Positions 34,527-44,696 of a DNA stretch of 64,000 bases are shown here, one piece after another (the first letter of the stretch is position 1; each line of letters starts with the position of its first letter). Made by a program: the position numbers and the translations under genes. The stretch is from Bacteroidia bacterium (lineage in GTDB: Bacteria > Bacteroidota > Bacteroidia > UKL13-3), in assembly GCA_023151275.1 (NCBI GenBank), contig JAKLJI010000016.1, positions 1 through 64,000 of the forward strand. Reading direction: 5' to 3'. The notes under the pieces are model-generated. The model saw only the letters and a list, made by a program, of their open reading frames with translations, searched no databases and had not been told where the DNA came from.

Positions 34527-36971
34527 TTATTCTAAATTATTGCTATCTCTGATTTGTTCAATCAGGGCAGCGAAATACGCTTTTTTCTCCGGATAAAGCA
34601 ACTCCAATTTTTCATAAGTTTGAATTGCCTTTTTATAAAGGCCCTGTCGCACATAAATTTGTGCTAAGGTTTCACTTACCATTTCCTCACTTTCCTCGGC
34701 ACTTTGCCTGGCCATATTAATTGGACTGTAGAATTCAGCTTTCGGACGAGTAATCACCGGATTTTCCCTTAGGAATTTGTCGAGAATAGATTCTACTTCA
34801 GGTTTTACCGAAGGTTTAACAGCTGGCGTATCCAATGGAATTGCCTTACTGATATCGTAAACAGGTATCTGGCTCAGGTCCTTTTTAAGTGGAACTTCAA
34901 ACGATTTCTGTTCCTCCTTCTGAGTTTCTTGTTCTTTTTCGTAGGATTTGGGACGGAAGTTTAATCGGAAAGGTTCCGGATTTTTCTCTTCGGCAGCAGA
35001 ATCTTCTTGGGTTGATTCGTTACTTTCTAATGAAGGAGCTTTTACTTCCTCATTCAACTCCTGAGTTGGCAAAATTTCGGGTTCTTCATCCCCCAAATAG
35101 ATGGGTTCTGGTTCCGGAAGTTCTATTCGCTTCAGTTTTCCTTCGCCAAACAGGGAATCAAAGGCCTCATCAAAAGGTTTTTCGGAGTAATTTAATTTTT
35201 TGTACAAGGTCCCCAAAAGCTCGTTCACCTCATAGTTGCGAAGTGACTCCAGGTAATCGTTTGGCTTGGGCCTGTTCTCAAAGGGGAAGGTAAAATCGGG
35301 AATATGAAAACCTACCGGAACAAAATCGTCTTGAATTTTTGGTTTGCGAATAGGCGGGGCAGGAGTGTAGTTAAATTCCCAATCCGGAATCTGCGCGCTG
35401 GTTTCAAGCGGTTTCGCTTCAACTTCAACAGGTGTTTCTGTTGGTTTGGTTTCCTCAACAGCAAGCACTACTTCGGTCGGTTTTTCTTCAGCTTGAAGGC
35501 TTATTTCAGCAATTGTTTTTTCCTCTATAGGTTCAGGTTCTGTGGCCTTAAAACGTGTGGCAAGTTCCTGTTCAGCTTGTTCAAGCAGCTGTTTGATTTG
35601 CTCCCCAATTTCGGTGTTTGCTTTTTCTGAAATGGATTGACGCAAATCTGTGAATTTGCTTTGCTCTTCAAGGCTTTCCTGGTGATGTTCCGGTTTTTGG
35701 TTTACTTCAAGTTGAGGTTTTTCATCCTCAATTAAGTTGGTAACGGATAGTTGGGTTGTTTCCGAAGTGGTTTCCTCGGTGGCACTTCTTGTTTTTAACC
35801 AGGCAAGAAAATCATCAGGTTCTGGCTCTACAGATTCAGTAGTGTCAGGCTGCGTTGAAACAATAGTATCTGGTTCTGTGTGAACAGCAGCTTCAGCTTC
35901 CTCGGTTGGAATTACCTCTGCTTCCACATTTGGAGTAGGTTCTGGTTCAATCAAAGCAGAAGTTTCCGGTTCAACCAAAGCAATAGGCTCCGGTTCAATA
36001 ATAACCGGAATTTGTTCTACTGTATCTAGAGTTTCAGAGCTCAACTCAACACCAGGTTCTACCTTCTCTTCCTCAATCTCAATCTCTTTCCCTTCCTCTT
36101 TCCCTTCCTCTTTCTCTTTCTCTTGCTCTTTCTCTTTCTCCTTCCCTCCTTGTTCTTCGTAAAAAGAGTCAATATCAAACTCACTCAAAATATCATCATC
36201 GGCTGAGCTTATTTCAAGTGCGCTTAAATTCTCTTTTTCAATAACCGTATTTGGGTTGATGAACCGAACCATAGGACCGGTACTTGGAACCAAAACCGGA
36301 TTTTCGGGAGCAAACAATTCCGGTTTTTCTTCCTCCTGTTTTGCAGGTGATTCCGGTTCTGTGATTGGACTTTTTTCGGGTTCTGGAAATATTTTCGAAG
36401 TTGTTTCTTGAGTAAATTGACCAATGGGATTGGCTTCAGTTTTAACCTCAACTTCTGGAGTGGGAAGGCTTATGCTTAGCGTGGGCAGTTCAGGAGCAAC
36501 TTGAAGGGTTTCCTGAATGGATTCATTAGATGCAACTTCAAGCTTCGGCACTTCTTTTGTTCCTGAAAATTCTTGCTCTAATGATTCCTGTAGGGAAGAT
36601 GCAATTTCCACCTGCGGACTTAAGGTTTCGGAGGCAAGAGGTGGAGTTGTAACTACAGGTGAGCTGTAGGATTTTGTTTCGGTTAAGCTTTGTGGAAGCG
36701 GATTTTCATCAGCCTTACCAAATTCTTTTTGAAGGTTTGGAAGTCCGTGAATGAGGTTGTACAATACACTTCTATCTCCGGCTTGCAGGGAAGCTTTTTC
36801 CAAGTATTTATCGTACTCGTAATGCCCGCAATTGTGCAGGGCTTTTACCAATAGATTATTGGCAATGGCAAAATACGGAAATTCATTCACCAGTTGTTTC
36901 AACGGCTCAACATGCTCTGCTCCCAGCTTTTCCGGGGCTTTAACCAATGTTGTGAAATCGTATTTATTCAA
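34527..36971 (-). CDS. Large Glu/Pro-rich protein with terminal TPR-like repeat
   Basis: The 814-aa product has an N-terminal helical domain (1-~75, YDFTTLVKAPEKLGAEHVEPLKQLVNEFPYF pattern in segments), a very long low-complexity centre (~85-560) built of E/P/S/T stretches with runs such as EKEKEQEKEKEEGKEEGKE and EPEP repeats, and a C-terminal ~50 residues with a TPR-like motif (ETLAQIYVRQGLYKKAIQTYEKL). It lacks a signal peptide and is placed between lptE and secG, a neighbourhood I associate with Bacteroidota. Role unknown; perhaps a scaffold. The low-complexity centre varies fast and its DNA is a polypurine tract. Confidence 0.75.
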   Translation of the reverse strand: MNKYDFTTLVKAPEKLGAEHVEPLKQLVNEFPYFAIANNLLVKALHNCGHYEYDKYLEKASLQAGDRSVLYNLIHGLPNLQKEFGKADENPLPQSLTETKSYSSPVVTTPPLASETLSPQVEIASSLQESLEQEFSGTKEVPKLEVASNESIQETLQVAPELPTLSISLPTPEVEVKTEANPIGQFTQETTSKIFPEPEKSPITEPESPAKQEEEKPELFAPENPVLVPSTGPMVRFINPNTVIEKENLSALEISSADDDILSEFDIDSFYEEQGGKEKEKEQEKEKEEGKEEGKEIEIEEEKVEPGVELSSETLDTVEQIPVIIEPEPIALVEPETSALIEPEPTPNVEAEVIPTEEAEAAVHTEPDTIVSTQPDTTESVEPEPDDFLAWLKTRSATEETTSETTQLSVTNLIEDEKPQLEVNQKPEHHQESLEEQSKFTDLRQSISEKANTEIGEQIKQLLEQAEQELATRFKATEPEPIEEKTIAEISLQAEEKPTEVVLAVEETKPTETPVEVEAKPLETSAQIPDWEFNYTPAPPIRKPKIQDDFVPVGFHIPDFTFPFENRPKPNDYLESLRNYEVNELLGTLYKKLNYSEKPFDEAFDSLFGEGKLKRIELPEPEPIYLGDEEPEILPTQELNEEVKAPSLESNESTQEDSAAEEKNPEPFRLNFRPKSYEKEQETQKEEQKSFEVPLKKDLSQIPVYDISKAIPLDTPAVKPSVKPEVESILDKFLRENPVITRPKAEFYSPINMARQSAEESEEMVSETLAQIYVRQGLYKKAIQTYEKLELLYPEKKAYFAALIEQIRDSNNLE

Positions 36972-37016
36972 TCGTTTAAGATTTGAGGGCTAATATACAA
37001 ATTTTGAATCAGCTCT

Positions 37017-37514
37017 TTACCAGTTAATGAAGGCTTTGTTGAATACATCCTGAACCAAACCTTCAGTTACTTTTGCAATCAAATCGGATTCAATGCTGGC
37101 AAAGTTCTGGCTGGCATCAAAATCAACAAAGTTGCTAAACGATTGCTGAAAGTTTTTAGTTGGGTCCTTCTTGTTTTCAAAGTTGATTTCTATGGTAACT
37201 GTCAAGCGGTTGGTTGTTGTGGCTTGATTGCCGCCAATGGCTGCCGGTGCTGTTTTGTAGTCGGTTATTTTACCGCTGAAATGCAAATCGCCATCAATAC
37301 TGCTCAGCTTTAATCCGGTTTCATTGATGAATTTTGTTTTTAAACGTTCTGTCAATACCTGACTGAGCGTAGGAGCCACAATGCTGGCGTTGTTTACAAT
37401 ATAGGCCACACTAAAGGTTTTGGCATCCGGAGGTATTGAAGCTCCGGTATGTGAATAAACTCCACAACCACTAAGGGTAGCAACTAAGAGGAATATCAAT
37501 AATCTACCAATCAT
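37017..37514 (-). CDS. lptE: LPS-assembly lipoprotein LptE
   Basis: The 165-aa product has a lipoprotein signal with lipobox LSGC (Cys17), then VYSHTGASIPPDAKTFSVAYIVNN, typical of the Bacteroidota LptE family. LptE plugs the LptD barrel that places LPS in the outer leaflet. The pattern LTERLKTKF...GDLHFSGKI...VTEGLVQDVFNKAF fits the family. It is first in the lptE/TPR/secG unit, and an LptF/G-type permease for the same pathway lies at 43546. Confidence 0.9.
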   Translation of the reverse strand: MIGRLLIFLLVATLSGCGVYSHTGASIPPDAKTFSVAYIVNNASIVAPTLSQVLTERLKTKFINETGLKLSSIDGDLHFSGKITDYKTAPAAIGGNQATTTNRLTVTIEINFENKKDPTKNFQQSFSNFVDFDASQNFASIESDLIAKVTEGLVQDVFNKAFINW

Positions 37515-37577
37515 ATGCCCATCTGAACGTTCAAAGGTAAGCGCTTATTTTCAAAACACTGAGGATTTACACGAAAC

Positions 37578-37613
37578 AAAAAAGCCGTCCAATTTGCATT
37601 GGGCGGCTTTTTT
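37578..37613 (-). terminator. Terminator after citrate synthase
   Basis: GCCGTCCAAT and ATTGGGCGGC (one G-T pair) around TTGC, with A/T tracts on both sides. It ends the citrate synthase transcript on the minus strand. Confidence 0.85.
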
Positions 37614-37626
37614 GACAAATTTGGTT

Positions 37627-38943
37627 TTATATAGCCGATTTTCTTACGGCAACTGCTGTTTTAAGCCATTCGTAAGTAACAGATTTTGGACGTTCGATTG
37701 GAGAACCAAGAACGCGGTCCCACAACAAAGAAGCCATTACACCCAATGCTCTTGAAACTCCGAACAATACGGTGTAAAAATCGTACTCATTCATGCCATA
37801 ATGCAACAATAATGCACCTGAATGGGCATCCACATTTGGCCAAGGATTTTTGATTTTTCCTGTATTCTCAAGAATTGGAGGTGCTACTTCATAAATGTTC
37901 CAAACAATATTTACGAGCTCATCTTCCGGCATATACGTTTTGGCAAAATCCTGCTGAGCAAGGAAACGTGGGTCTGTTTTACGCAAAACGGCATGTCCGT
38001 ATCCAGGAACAACTTTTCCAGCTTTCAAGGTATTTTGAATGTACTCAGCAATTTGTTCTTTGCTAGGATTATTGCCAATTTCAGCTCTTAAATCAAGAAT
38101 CCAACGAATTACTTCTTGATTGGCCAATCCGTGCAATGGACCTGCAAGTCCGTTCATGGCAGCAGAAAATGCCAAATATGGGTCACTCAATGCAGAACCT
38201 ACCAAGTGCGTGGTATGTGCAGAAACGTTACCTCCTTCATGGTCGGCATGAATGGTTAGGTACAAACGCATCAATTTGTAGAATTCATTTTCATTGAATC
38301 CAAGCATGTGAGCAAAGTTTGCTGCCCAATCCAGTTCAGGATTTGGAGCGATATGCTCCCCATTTTTATAGGTGCGGCGGTAAATATAAGCAGCAATGCG
38401 AGGAAGACGGGCTAGCAAATCACAAACATCTTCGTAAGTTGGATCCCAATAGTCCTTTTTGTTGATTCCTTCGCGGTATGCTTTTGCAAAATGTGAGTCG
38501 GTTTGCATGGCCATAATGCCAATGCTAAACTGAGTCATTGGATGCGTAGTTACCGGAAGGGCATCAATGGCATTAAATACGTGTTGAGGAACTTCTGCAC
38601 GAGCTCTCCAATTGGCTTGGATTTCAAGTACGTCGTCATAAGTTGGCATTTCGCCCATCAACATTAGGTAAAATAAACCTTCTGGAAGCGGTTCTGTTCC
38701 TCCCGGAACTTTGGGAAGGAATTTGCGAAGTTCAGGAATGGAGTAACCACGGAAACGGATACCTTCATTGGCATCCAATAGGGAAGTCTCGGTTAAAAGG
38801 CCAATAACACCTTTCATGCCGGCATAAACATCTTCAACCGTAAAGGTTCCCAATGCTACATTCCCGTTTTCTTTTACAAACTGCTTGATTTCTGCCGATA
38901 AAGGAATTGCCTTTTCAGCGAATTTCTGTTTTAGATTACCCAT
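37627..38943 (-). CDS. gltA: Citrate synthase
   Basis: The 438-aa enzyme condenses oxaloacetate and acetyl-CoA at the entry of the TCA cycle. Catalytic blocks are HADHEGGNVSAHT (one active-site His), AGPLHGLANQEV and PGYGHAVLRKTDPR (second His), and the Asp region around NVDAHSGALL. It is the larger, eukaryote-like form usual in Bacteroidota. Single-gene unit with its own terminator. Confidence 0.97.
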   Translation of the reverse strand: MGNLKQKFAEKAIPLSAEIKQFVKENGNVALGTFTVEDVYAGMKGVIGLLTETSLLDANEGIRFRGYSIPELRKFLPKVPGGTEPLPEGLFYLMLMGEMPTYDDVLEIQANWRARAEVPQHVFNAIDALPVTTHPMTQFSIGIMAMQTDSHFAKAYREGINKKDYWDPTYEDVCDLLARLPRIAAYIYRRTYKNGEHIAPNPELDWAANFAHMLGFNENEFYKLMRLYLTIHADHEGGNVSAHTTHLVGSALSDPYLAFSAAMNGLAGPLHGLANQEVIRWILDLRAEIGNNPSKEQIAEYIQNTLKAGKVVPGYGHAVLRKTDPRFLAQQDFAKTYMPEDELVNIVWNIYEVAPPILENTGKIKNPWPNVDAHSGALLLHYGMNEYDFYTVLFGVSRALGVMASLLWDRVLGSPIERPKSVTYEWLKTAVAVRKSAI

Positions 38944-39144
38944 TTGAAGCTATGTTTTCTTTAAGTCTCTATCAATAAACCGCGCTAAATTAGTATTTGT
39001 TTGAAAACATCAAAAATTCATTGGGCAAGGTTTTGCTTATTAAATATAGTTTAATAAGTTTCCTCTCCTTTCTTCCAATTTTTGAAAGAAAGCATTTAGT
39101 AGCCTTTTTGCGGATTTCCCTTATTTTTACCTTCCTGAAAGGAT

Positions 39145-41460
39145 ATGAAAAAAATCAAAACGCTACTCTTTATGATTCTAATCAGTTTGCCACCGGCAAT
39201 ATTGATGGCCCAACAGGTTAAGATTCGTGGAATTGTAATGGATGCGTTCAGCTTCAAGCGCTTAGCCAGAGTTTCTATTGATGCCGGCAAGTTGAAAAAG
39301 CTTCAAACCGACAGCTCGGGCTTGTTTGAATTGAATTTGAACTCAGCTGAAAAACTTACTCTCCGCTTTTCGAGGGTTGGCTTTAAAACGCAAGAATACA
39401 AGTTAGAACCGGGCCAGGAAACGGAATTGCAGATTTTACTCGAACCTTTTTCAAACCAATTGGACCAAGTGGTTGTGGCAGCTTCCCGAAATCCAACCCA
39501 AATTGCCCGGGAAGTAAATAGCTTAAACATCGTACAGCCTTACCTGATTAGCAATACCAATGCGGTGGATTTGTCGGATGTGCTGAACCGTGTTCCCGGT
39601 GTAACCGTTATTGATGGACAACCTGCCATACGCGGTGGAGTTGGGTATTCGTACAATACCGGAAATCGCGTTGCAGTTTTGTTGGATGATATGCCCATCA
39701 TGGGCGCTGATATTGGCGATGTACGCTGGAATTTTTTACCCATTGAAACCGCAGAGCAAATTGAGGTTATCAAGGGCTCTTCTTCGGTTTTGTACGGTTC
39801 TGCTGCCTTGAATGGAACCGTAAATGTGCAAACCGGCTGGCCAACAGATAAGCCACAAACCAAGATTACCCTTTATCAAGGTATTAACTCTAATCCACGT
39901 AGAAAGGAAACCATTTGGTGGGACGCCTTTTCAAGTCCTTTTACCACCGGTGGATTTTTTAGTCACAAGCAAAAATGGAATAAATTTGATTTGGTGGTAA
40001 GCGGTGCAACTTATGCCAACCGCAGCCATTTGATGGGTGCCGATAATTACCGCGCAAGAAGCTATGTAAAAACCAGGTATCGCTTAAGCAAGAACTTAAG
40101 CTTTGGCTTGAATGGAAATATCTTGTTTGAGAAAGGCGGCCGTTATTTTTTGTGGAACAATGCCGATTCAGGCGCACTTAAGCCTTTTGGTAATTATATT
40201 GTAGAAGATTTTTACCGCATTTTTTCCTTTGATCCGCATGTGGATTATACCCGTGGAAAACACAAGCATGCATTCAAGTCCAGAATGTACCAGATTCATC
40301 GTTTTGTAGATGAACAGAAATTCCCGGGTGCCAATGATGCCATTGCCAACTTGTACGCCTTGGATTACAACTACAAAACTTACTTGCTTCCCGATTTATT
40401 TTTCACCGCCGGAACCTACGCCACAACCCTTTGGGCCAAAGGAAATGTGTACCGGGGAACTTTCGCCGGATTTAGCGCAGCCGCCTATGCGCAGGCTGAG
40501 TATCGCTACAAAAGATGGACAGCACTTGCCGGCAGCAGGTACGAGCAAATGGGCCTTGAATCGCACAAAGAAACCACAGGATTATTAAAACGCTTTGGGT
40601 TGAATTTTGAAGCTGCCAAAAACACATTTCTGCGCATCAATTATTCTGAAGGCTATCGGTTTCCAACCATTGGCGAGAAGTATGTTGAAGACCGGGTTTC
40701 ATCCATCAATATTTTCCCCAATCCCGGTTTGATTTCCGAGAGCGGATTTACTGCTGAAATTGGAGTGAAGCAAGGCATAAAAATTGGTAACTTTTCCTTG
40801 TTGGCCGATTTTGCCATTTTCAACCAGCAATTTGATAGCATGATTGAATTTCGCTTTGGCCAATGGATAAATCCCATCGAAAATCCCCAAATTGATTTCT
40901 TCAGAACCATTGGTTTCAAGGCCTTCAATATTGGACAAACCCGCGCCGCCGGATACGAATTTTCTTTAAGTGGGGAAGGCCGAATCGGAGAAGTATTGAT
41001 TCGCACATTGGGCGGCTATACCTATTCCATGCCATTAAATTTAAGCACCCATCCTCAATACAAAAATTGGGCTGAATACAGCAAAGCATTCTTTAGCTCT
41101 ATGGGCCAATTGGATTCGGCTAGTTACTATGCGCCAATTCTGCCCTACAGAAATAGAAAATTGGGCAAAATGGATATTGAGCTAAGCTACCGCAAATGGA
41201 TGCTGGGTTACAATTGGCAGTTTTATAGCGTATATGAAAAGGTTGATGAATACGTGAACCTACTTCCTGGTGTAACCGATTTTTTGAGGAGGGTAGGGGC
41301 AGGCGACCATGTACACAATATGCGCATTGCATTTACCGCCAATGAGAATGTGCGGATTGCTTTTCTGGTGAATAATATTACCAACCTGGAATATGCAACC
41401 CGACCAGCCAAAATGGATCCCCCCCGCTCGTTTAACGTTCAATTAAAAGTGAGTTTCTAA
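39145..41460 (+). CDS. TonB-dependent outer-membrane receptor
   Basis: The 771-aa product has a signal peptide (ending LMA/Q), a carboxypeptidase-regulatory-like beta-sandwich at ~25-105 (VKIRGIVMDAFSFKRLARVS...LQTDSSGLFELNL), a plug domain (~110-230: VVVAASRNPTQIAREV, LSDVLNRVPGVTVIDG, IEVIKGSSSVLYGSAALNGTVNV) and a 22-strand-type barrel ending NVQLKVSF. It imports an unknown ligand driven by TonB. The short N-terminal part is not a SusC-type partner with a SusD gene: no susD lies nearby. The MFS gene begins 1 bp after its stop, so the two are co-transcribed, which suggests a shared substrate. Confidence 0.93.
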   Translation: MKKIKTLLFMILISLPPAILMAQQVKIRGIVMDAFSFKRLARVSIDAGKLKKLQTDSSGLFELNLNSAEKLTLRFSRVGFKTQEYKLEPGQETELQILLEPFSNQLDQVVVAASRNPTQIAREVNSLNIVQPYLISNTNAVDLSDVLNRVPGVTVIDGQPAIRGGVGYSYNTGNRVAVLLDDMPIMGADIGDVRWNFLPIETAEQIEVIKGSSSVLYGSAALNGTVNVQTGWPTDKPQTKITLYQGINSNPRRKETIWWDAFSSPFTTGGFFSHKQKWNKFDLVVSGATYANRSHLMGADNYRARSYVKTRYRLSKNLSFGLNGNILFEKGGRYFLWNNADSGALKPFGNYIVEDFYRIFSFDPHVDYTRGKHKHAFKSRMYQIHRFVDEQKFPGANDAIANLYALDYNYKTYLLPDLFFTAGTYATTLWAKGNVYRGTFAGFSAAAYAQAEYRYKRWTALAGSRYEQMGLESHKETTGLLKRFGLNFEAAKNTFLRINYSEGYRFPTIGEKYVEDRVSSINIFPNPGLISESGFTAEIGVKQGIKIGNFSLLADFAIFNQQFDSMIEFRFGQWINPIENPQIDFFRTIGFKAFNIGQTRAAGYEFSLSGEGRIGEVLIRTLGGYTYSMPLNLSTHPQYKNWAEYSKAFFSSMGQLDSASYYAPILPYRNRKLGKMDIELSYRKWMLGYNWQFYSVYEKVDEYVNLLPGVTDFLRRVGAGDHVHNMRIAFTANENVRIAFLVNNITNLEYATRPAKMDPPRSFNVQLKVSF

Positions 41461-41461
41461 A

Positions 41462-42637
41462 ATGAGTAAGCAACTTGGTGTTCTGTTTTTAACCATATTT
41501 ATCGATTTATTGGGGTTTGGAATTATCATCCCTATTTTACCCATTATCTCAACTGAACTTCAGGCAACACCTCTTCAAATTGGGTTGATTGCCGGTATTT
41601 ATTCCTTGATGAATTTTCTGTTTTCTCCATTTTGGGGAACCTTGAGTGACCGCATTGGAAGAAGGCCAGTTATGTTGATTAGCATAGCAATTACCATGCT
41701 GGCAAGTTTCTTTTTTGCATTCACCACCAATTTGTTGTTTTTGGTTTTTGCACGCGTGTTTTCCGGTATTGGTTCTGCAAATATTGGGGCAGCACAGGCT
41801 TATATTGCTGATGTGACTCCCATCGAGAAAAGAGCTGGTAGCATGGGATTGCTGGGTGCTGCTTTTGGCTTGGGATTTATTTTTGGTCCCCCTTTGGGTG
41901 GCTACCTAAAAGCACTAAGTGGCCCAGGAAGCGTTTGGTATGTGGGCGCAGTTTCTGCGGCATTGAGTTTCCTGAATCTCATTTTGGCTTGGTTCTTTTT
42001 GAAAGAATCCATTCAGCAAAAGCAAAACCACAAGGCTTTTCGGTTTGCTCCGGTGAATGACATTTTGAGGGAAATCAAAACGCCCGTAATTCGGGAGGTG
42101 ATGTGGTTAAATTTTGTTTTCATCATGGCCTTTTCCATGATGCAGATAAGTTCAACCCTGTTTTGGAAAGATGTGTTTGGCTTGGATGAAAAGCAAATTG
42201 GATGGGTGTTTATGTACATTGGCGTGGTGGGCGCATTTATTCAAGGATTTTTAGTAGGGAAATTGAATCGAATGCTGAGTGGCAGACAATTGTTGGTGTA
42301 CGGAGTTGTATTAATGGCGGCAGGCTTGTTCTTAATGACTGTTTATCCAAATGGCGTTTTTTGGCCTCAGCTCCTAGCTTTAACGGTTCTTTCGTTGGGT
42401 AATGGTTTTCTTTCTCCGGCAATTTCTTCAACCATTTCGCGCTATGCAGGGCCAAATAGACAGGGCCAGGTGCTGGGTAGCAATTTATCGTTCTCTTCCT
42501 TGGCGCGGGTTGCCGGTCCGGCGCTGGGCGGATGGCTTTACGGATTTGCAGCCTTTGTACCCTTTTTAACGGGTGGCTTGTTTATGCTAGTTAGCCTCGT
42601 ATTGCTAAAGTCGATACCTGATGAAAAGTCTGCCTGA
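41462..42637 (+). CDS. MFS transporter, TetA/DHA1-like
   Basis: The 391-aa inner-membrane protein has about 12 helices. The MFS motif A GTLSDRIGRRPVML follows helix 2, and GLGFIFGPPLGGYL (motif C-like, antiporter group) lies in helix 5. The opening LFLTIFIDLLGFGIIIPILP is typical of the TetA/TCR-type drug:H+ antiporter group. It overlaps transcription with the TonB receptor upstream, so it may instead carry that receptor's ligand across the inner membrane or export a siderophore-like compound. Confidence 0.9.
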   Translation: MSKQLGVLFLTIFIDLLGFGIIIPILPIISTELQATPLQIGLIAGIYSLMNFLFSPFWGTLSDRIGRRPVMLISIAITMLASFFFAFTTNLLFLVFARVFSGIGSANIGAAQAYIADVTPIEKRAGSMGLLGAAFGLGFIFGPPLGGYLKALSGPGSVWYVGAVSAALSFLNLILAWFFLKESIQQKQNHKAFRFAPVNDILREIKTPVIREVMWLNFVFIMAFSMMQISSTLFWKDVFGLDEKQIGWVFMYIGVVGAFIQGFLVGKLNRMLSGRQLLVYGVVLMAAGLFLMTVYPNGVFWPQLLALTVLSLGNGFLSPAISSTISRYAGPNRQGQVLGSNLSFSSLARVAGPALGGWLYGFAAFVPFLTGGLFMLVSLVLLKSIPDEKSA

Positions 42638-42654
42638 ATAGCTGAATCAGAATC

Positions 42655-43545
42655 CTAATCGTTTTCCTTTTTGAATTTGCTTTTTAGCAAGGGATAGGTG
42701 AAAACTGCAGTGAGTAAAATGGCAGCACCAATGTAAAAAGGTGCCGACATAATTTCGGTTTCCGGAAATAGCAAAACCGAAAATACCACTCCGTAAACCG
42801 GCTCCAAATTGTTGGTGATAATAACTGTGAGTGGGTCAATTTTTTTCAGAATTTCAACACTCATGCTAAAGGCAAGTGTGGTGCAGACAATGCTAAGAAT
42901 CAGCAAATAAATAATATCACTCCAACCTGGAACAGCATAAGGCAATATTCCCCAGAATTGAGGTGTTTCTGCATACGAAAAAAAACTCATGGTGATAAAT
43001 GCACCTAGAAATTCGTATAAGGTGATTTGCATGGAGTCGTATCGGTTTATTAAACTTCCATTGTACACGCCAAACAAAGCGGCAAGCAAGGCCGCCAGAA
43101 TGCCAAGCAAAATTCCATTCAGGTAAACACTTTCGGCAGCACTAACAATCCAAAGCCCCGTCATAATGATGAGCCCATAAATCAAATCACCCCAAAAAAA
43201 CTTGCGTTTCAATAACAGTGGCTGTATAAAACTTGCGAAAACTGTTATTGAACTAAAGCCCATCATGGCAACAGAAACATTGGAAACCTTGATGGCATGG
43301 TAAAAAAAGAACCAGTGAAGTCCAACAACAGCGCCCCATGCCAAAAGGGGAAGCACTTTAGAAATGGGCAACTTCAAACCAACGCCTTTAAACCGAGCAT
43401 AAGCATAAAGGCTTACTACAGAAAATAGCAATCGCCACCAAACCAATTCAAAGGCTTGCAGGCTGATGAGTTTGCCCAAAACAGGTGTAAATCCCCACAA
43501 GAGGATGATGAAATGTAAAGTGAAATAGTTCTTATCAACCCGCAC
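42655..43545 (-). CDS. EamA/DMT-family transporter
   Basis: The 296-aa protein has ten predicted membrane helices in two EamA repeats (FIILLWGFTPVLGKLISL and GILLGILAALLAALFGVYNG start the halves) with the late LEPVYGVVFSVLLFPE signature. It probably exports an amino acid or metabolite. Translation starts at GTG 43545, directly next to the TAA of the LptF/G gene (TAAGTG), so it is the second gene of that unit. Confidence 0.9.
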   Translation of the reverse strand: MRVDKNYFTLHFIILLWGFTPVLGKLISLQAFELVWWRLLFSVVSLYAYARFKGVGLKLPISKVLPLLAWGAVVGLHWFFFYHAIKVSNVSVAMMGFSSITVFASFIQPLLLKRKFFWGDLIYGLIIMTGLWIVSAAESVYLNGILLGILAALLAALFGVYNGSLINRYDSMQITLYEFLGAFITMSFFSYAETPQFWGILPYAVPGWSDIIYLLILSIVCTTLAFSMSVEILKKIDPLTVIITNNLEPVYGVVFSVLLFPETEIMSAPFYIGAAILLTAVFTYPLLKSKFKKEND

Positions 43546-44643
43546 TTACTTGGGAGCTTTTTTTAACAAGACCAATGCAACACCAAAAAAGAAGAGGGTA
43601 GGAAACCAAACTGCCAGCCAAGGTGCCATAACACCAGTATTGCCCATGGTATTGAATACCTGCATAAACAGGAGGTAACTAAAGGTCATAAAAATCCCGA
43701 TACCTAAGTGAAAACCAGTTCCACCACGGCTTTTGCGGGATGACACTGCAACTGCCAATAGCGTGAGTACAAAGAAAGCTACCGGAACCATGGTGCGTTT
43801 GTAAAGCTCAACCTTGTATTTGCTCACCTTGGGGTTGCCTTTTTCAGTTTCTTTGCGGATGTATTCGTTCAATTCCGGATTGGTCATACTGCTTACATAG
43901 TTTGTTCTGACCACAAATTCATCCGGCTTAATTTTTAATACCGTATCCATTTTAATGCCTCGCATAAGCTTGTCTCCTTCCTCGCTAAACAAGCGTCTGT
44001 AATAGCCGTCCAGGGTCCAGCAACCTTTTTCGCGATTCCACAACAGGCGGTTGGCAAATGTGCGTTCAACCAATTTCCCATCTCTAAATGCTTCAAGCGT
44101 AAAGTTAAACCCTACGCTGTCTTCATAATTAAATGACTCCATGTGGATGATGTTGTTTTCATCCAGCATGTTGTAAATATTATTGTTTTGGGTTTGTTTA
44201 TGCTCGCGAATCCAGTCATCTTCAAACTTCAACCGGTACTTATCACAATAGGGCAATACATGCGAATTCAACAAAAGAAAGAGCGTACAAAGGATGGCGG
44301 CTCCAATTAAATAGGGTTTGAGAAATCGCGGGTATTTAAGTCCGCTGTTTAAAATGGCAATAATTTCGGTATTCTGGGCAAGTTTTGAATTGAAGAATAA
44401 TGTGCTCAGAAATACAAAAACCGAGCTAAATAGCCCCATGAAATAGGGGATGAAGAATATATAATATTCAAAAATCAGGACACTTAAGGGCGGTTTACGT
44501 TTGATGAAGTCGTCCATTTTTTCTGAGATATCGATAAAAATGGCAATCAAAGTAAAAAGCAATACAGAATAGAAGAAGGTTTGCATGTACTTCTTCAGGA
44601 TGTATTTATCGAGAATTCCCAGACTAAAAATAGATTTCATCAA
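43546..44643 (-). CDS. LptF/LptG-family permease
   Basis: The 365-aa protein has three N-terminal helices (FYSVLLFTLIAIFIDI, YIFFIPYFMGLFSSVFVFLST, YLIGAAILCTLFLLLN), a periplasmic beta-jellyroll-type domain (~140-255) and three C-terminal helices (VPVAFFVLTLLAVAVSS, GTGFHLGIGIFMTFSYLLF, LAVWFPTLFFFGVALVLL). It takes part in LPS extraction from the inner membrane with LptB. F versus G cannot be settled here. Confidence 0.92.
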   Translation of the reverse strand: MMKSIFSLGILDKYILKKYMQTFFYSVLLFTLIAIFIDISEKMDDFIKRKPPLSVLIFEYYIFFIPYFMGLFSSVFVFLSTLFFNSKLAQNTEIIAILNSGLKYPRFLKPYLIGAAILCTLFLLLNSHVLPYCDKYRLKFEDDWIREHKQTQNNNIYNMLDENNIIHMESFNYEDSVGFNFTLEAFRDGKLVERTFANRLLWNREKGCWTLDGYYRRLFSEEGDKLMRGIKMDTVLKIKPDEFVVRTNYVSSMTNPELNEYIRKETEKGNPKVSKYKVELYKRTMVPVAFFVLTLLAVAVSSRKSRGGTGFHLGIGIFMTFSYLLFMQVFNTMGNTGVMAPWLAVWFPTLFFFGVALVLLKKAPK

Positions 44644-44696
44644 AACGCTTGCAAGTATCAGCTAATTGGCTTGATTTATCAAATTCCCTGCCGAAA

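Noticed and set aside
39145..42637. SusC/SusD polysaccharide utilisation locus
   Set aside because: A TonB-dependent receptor is present but no SusD-like gene, glycoside hydrolase or hybrid regulator lies nearby.
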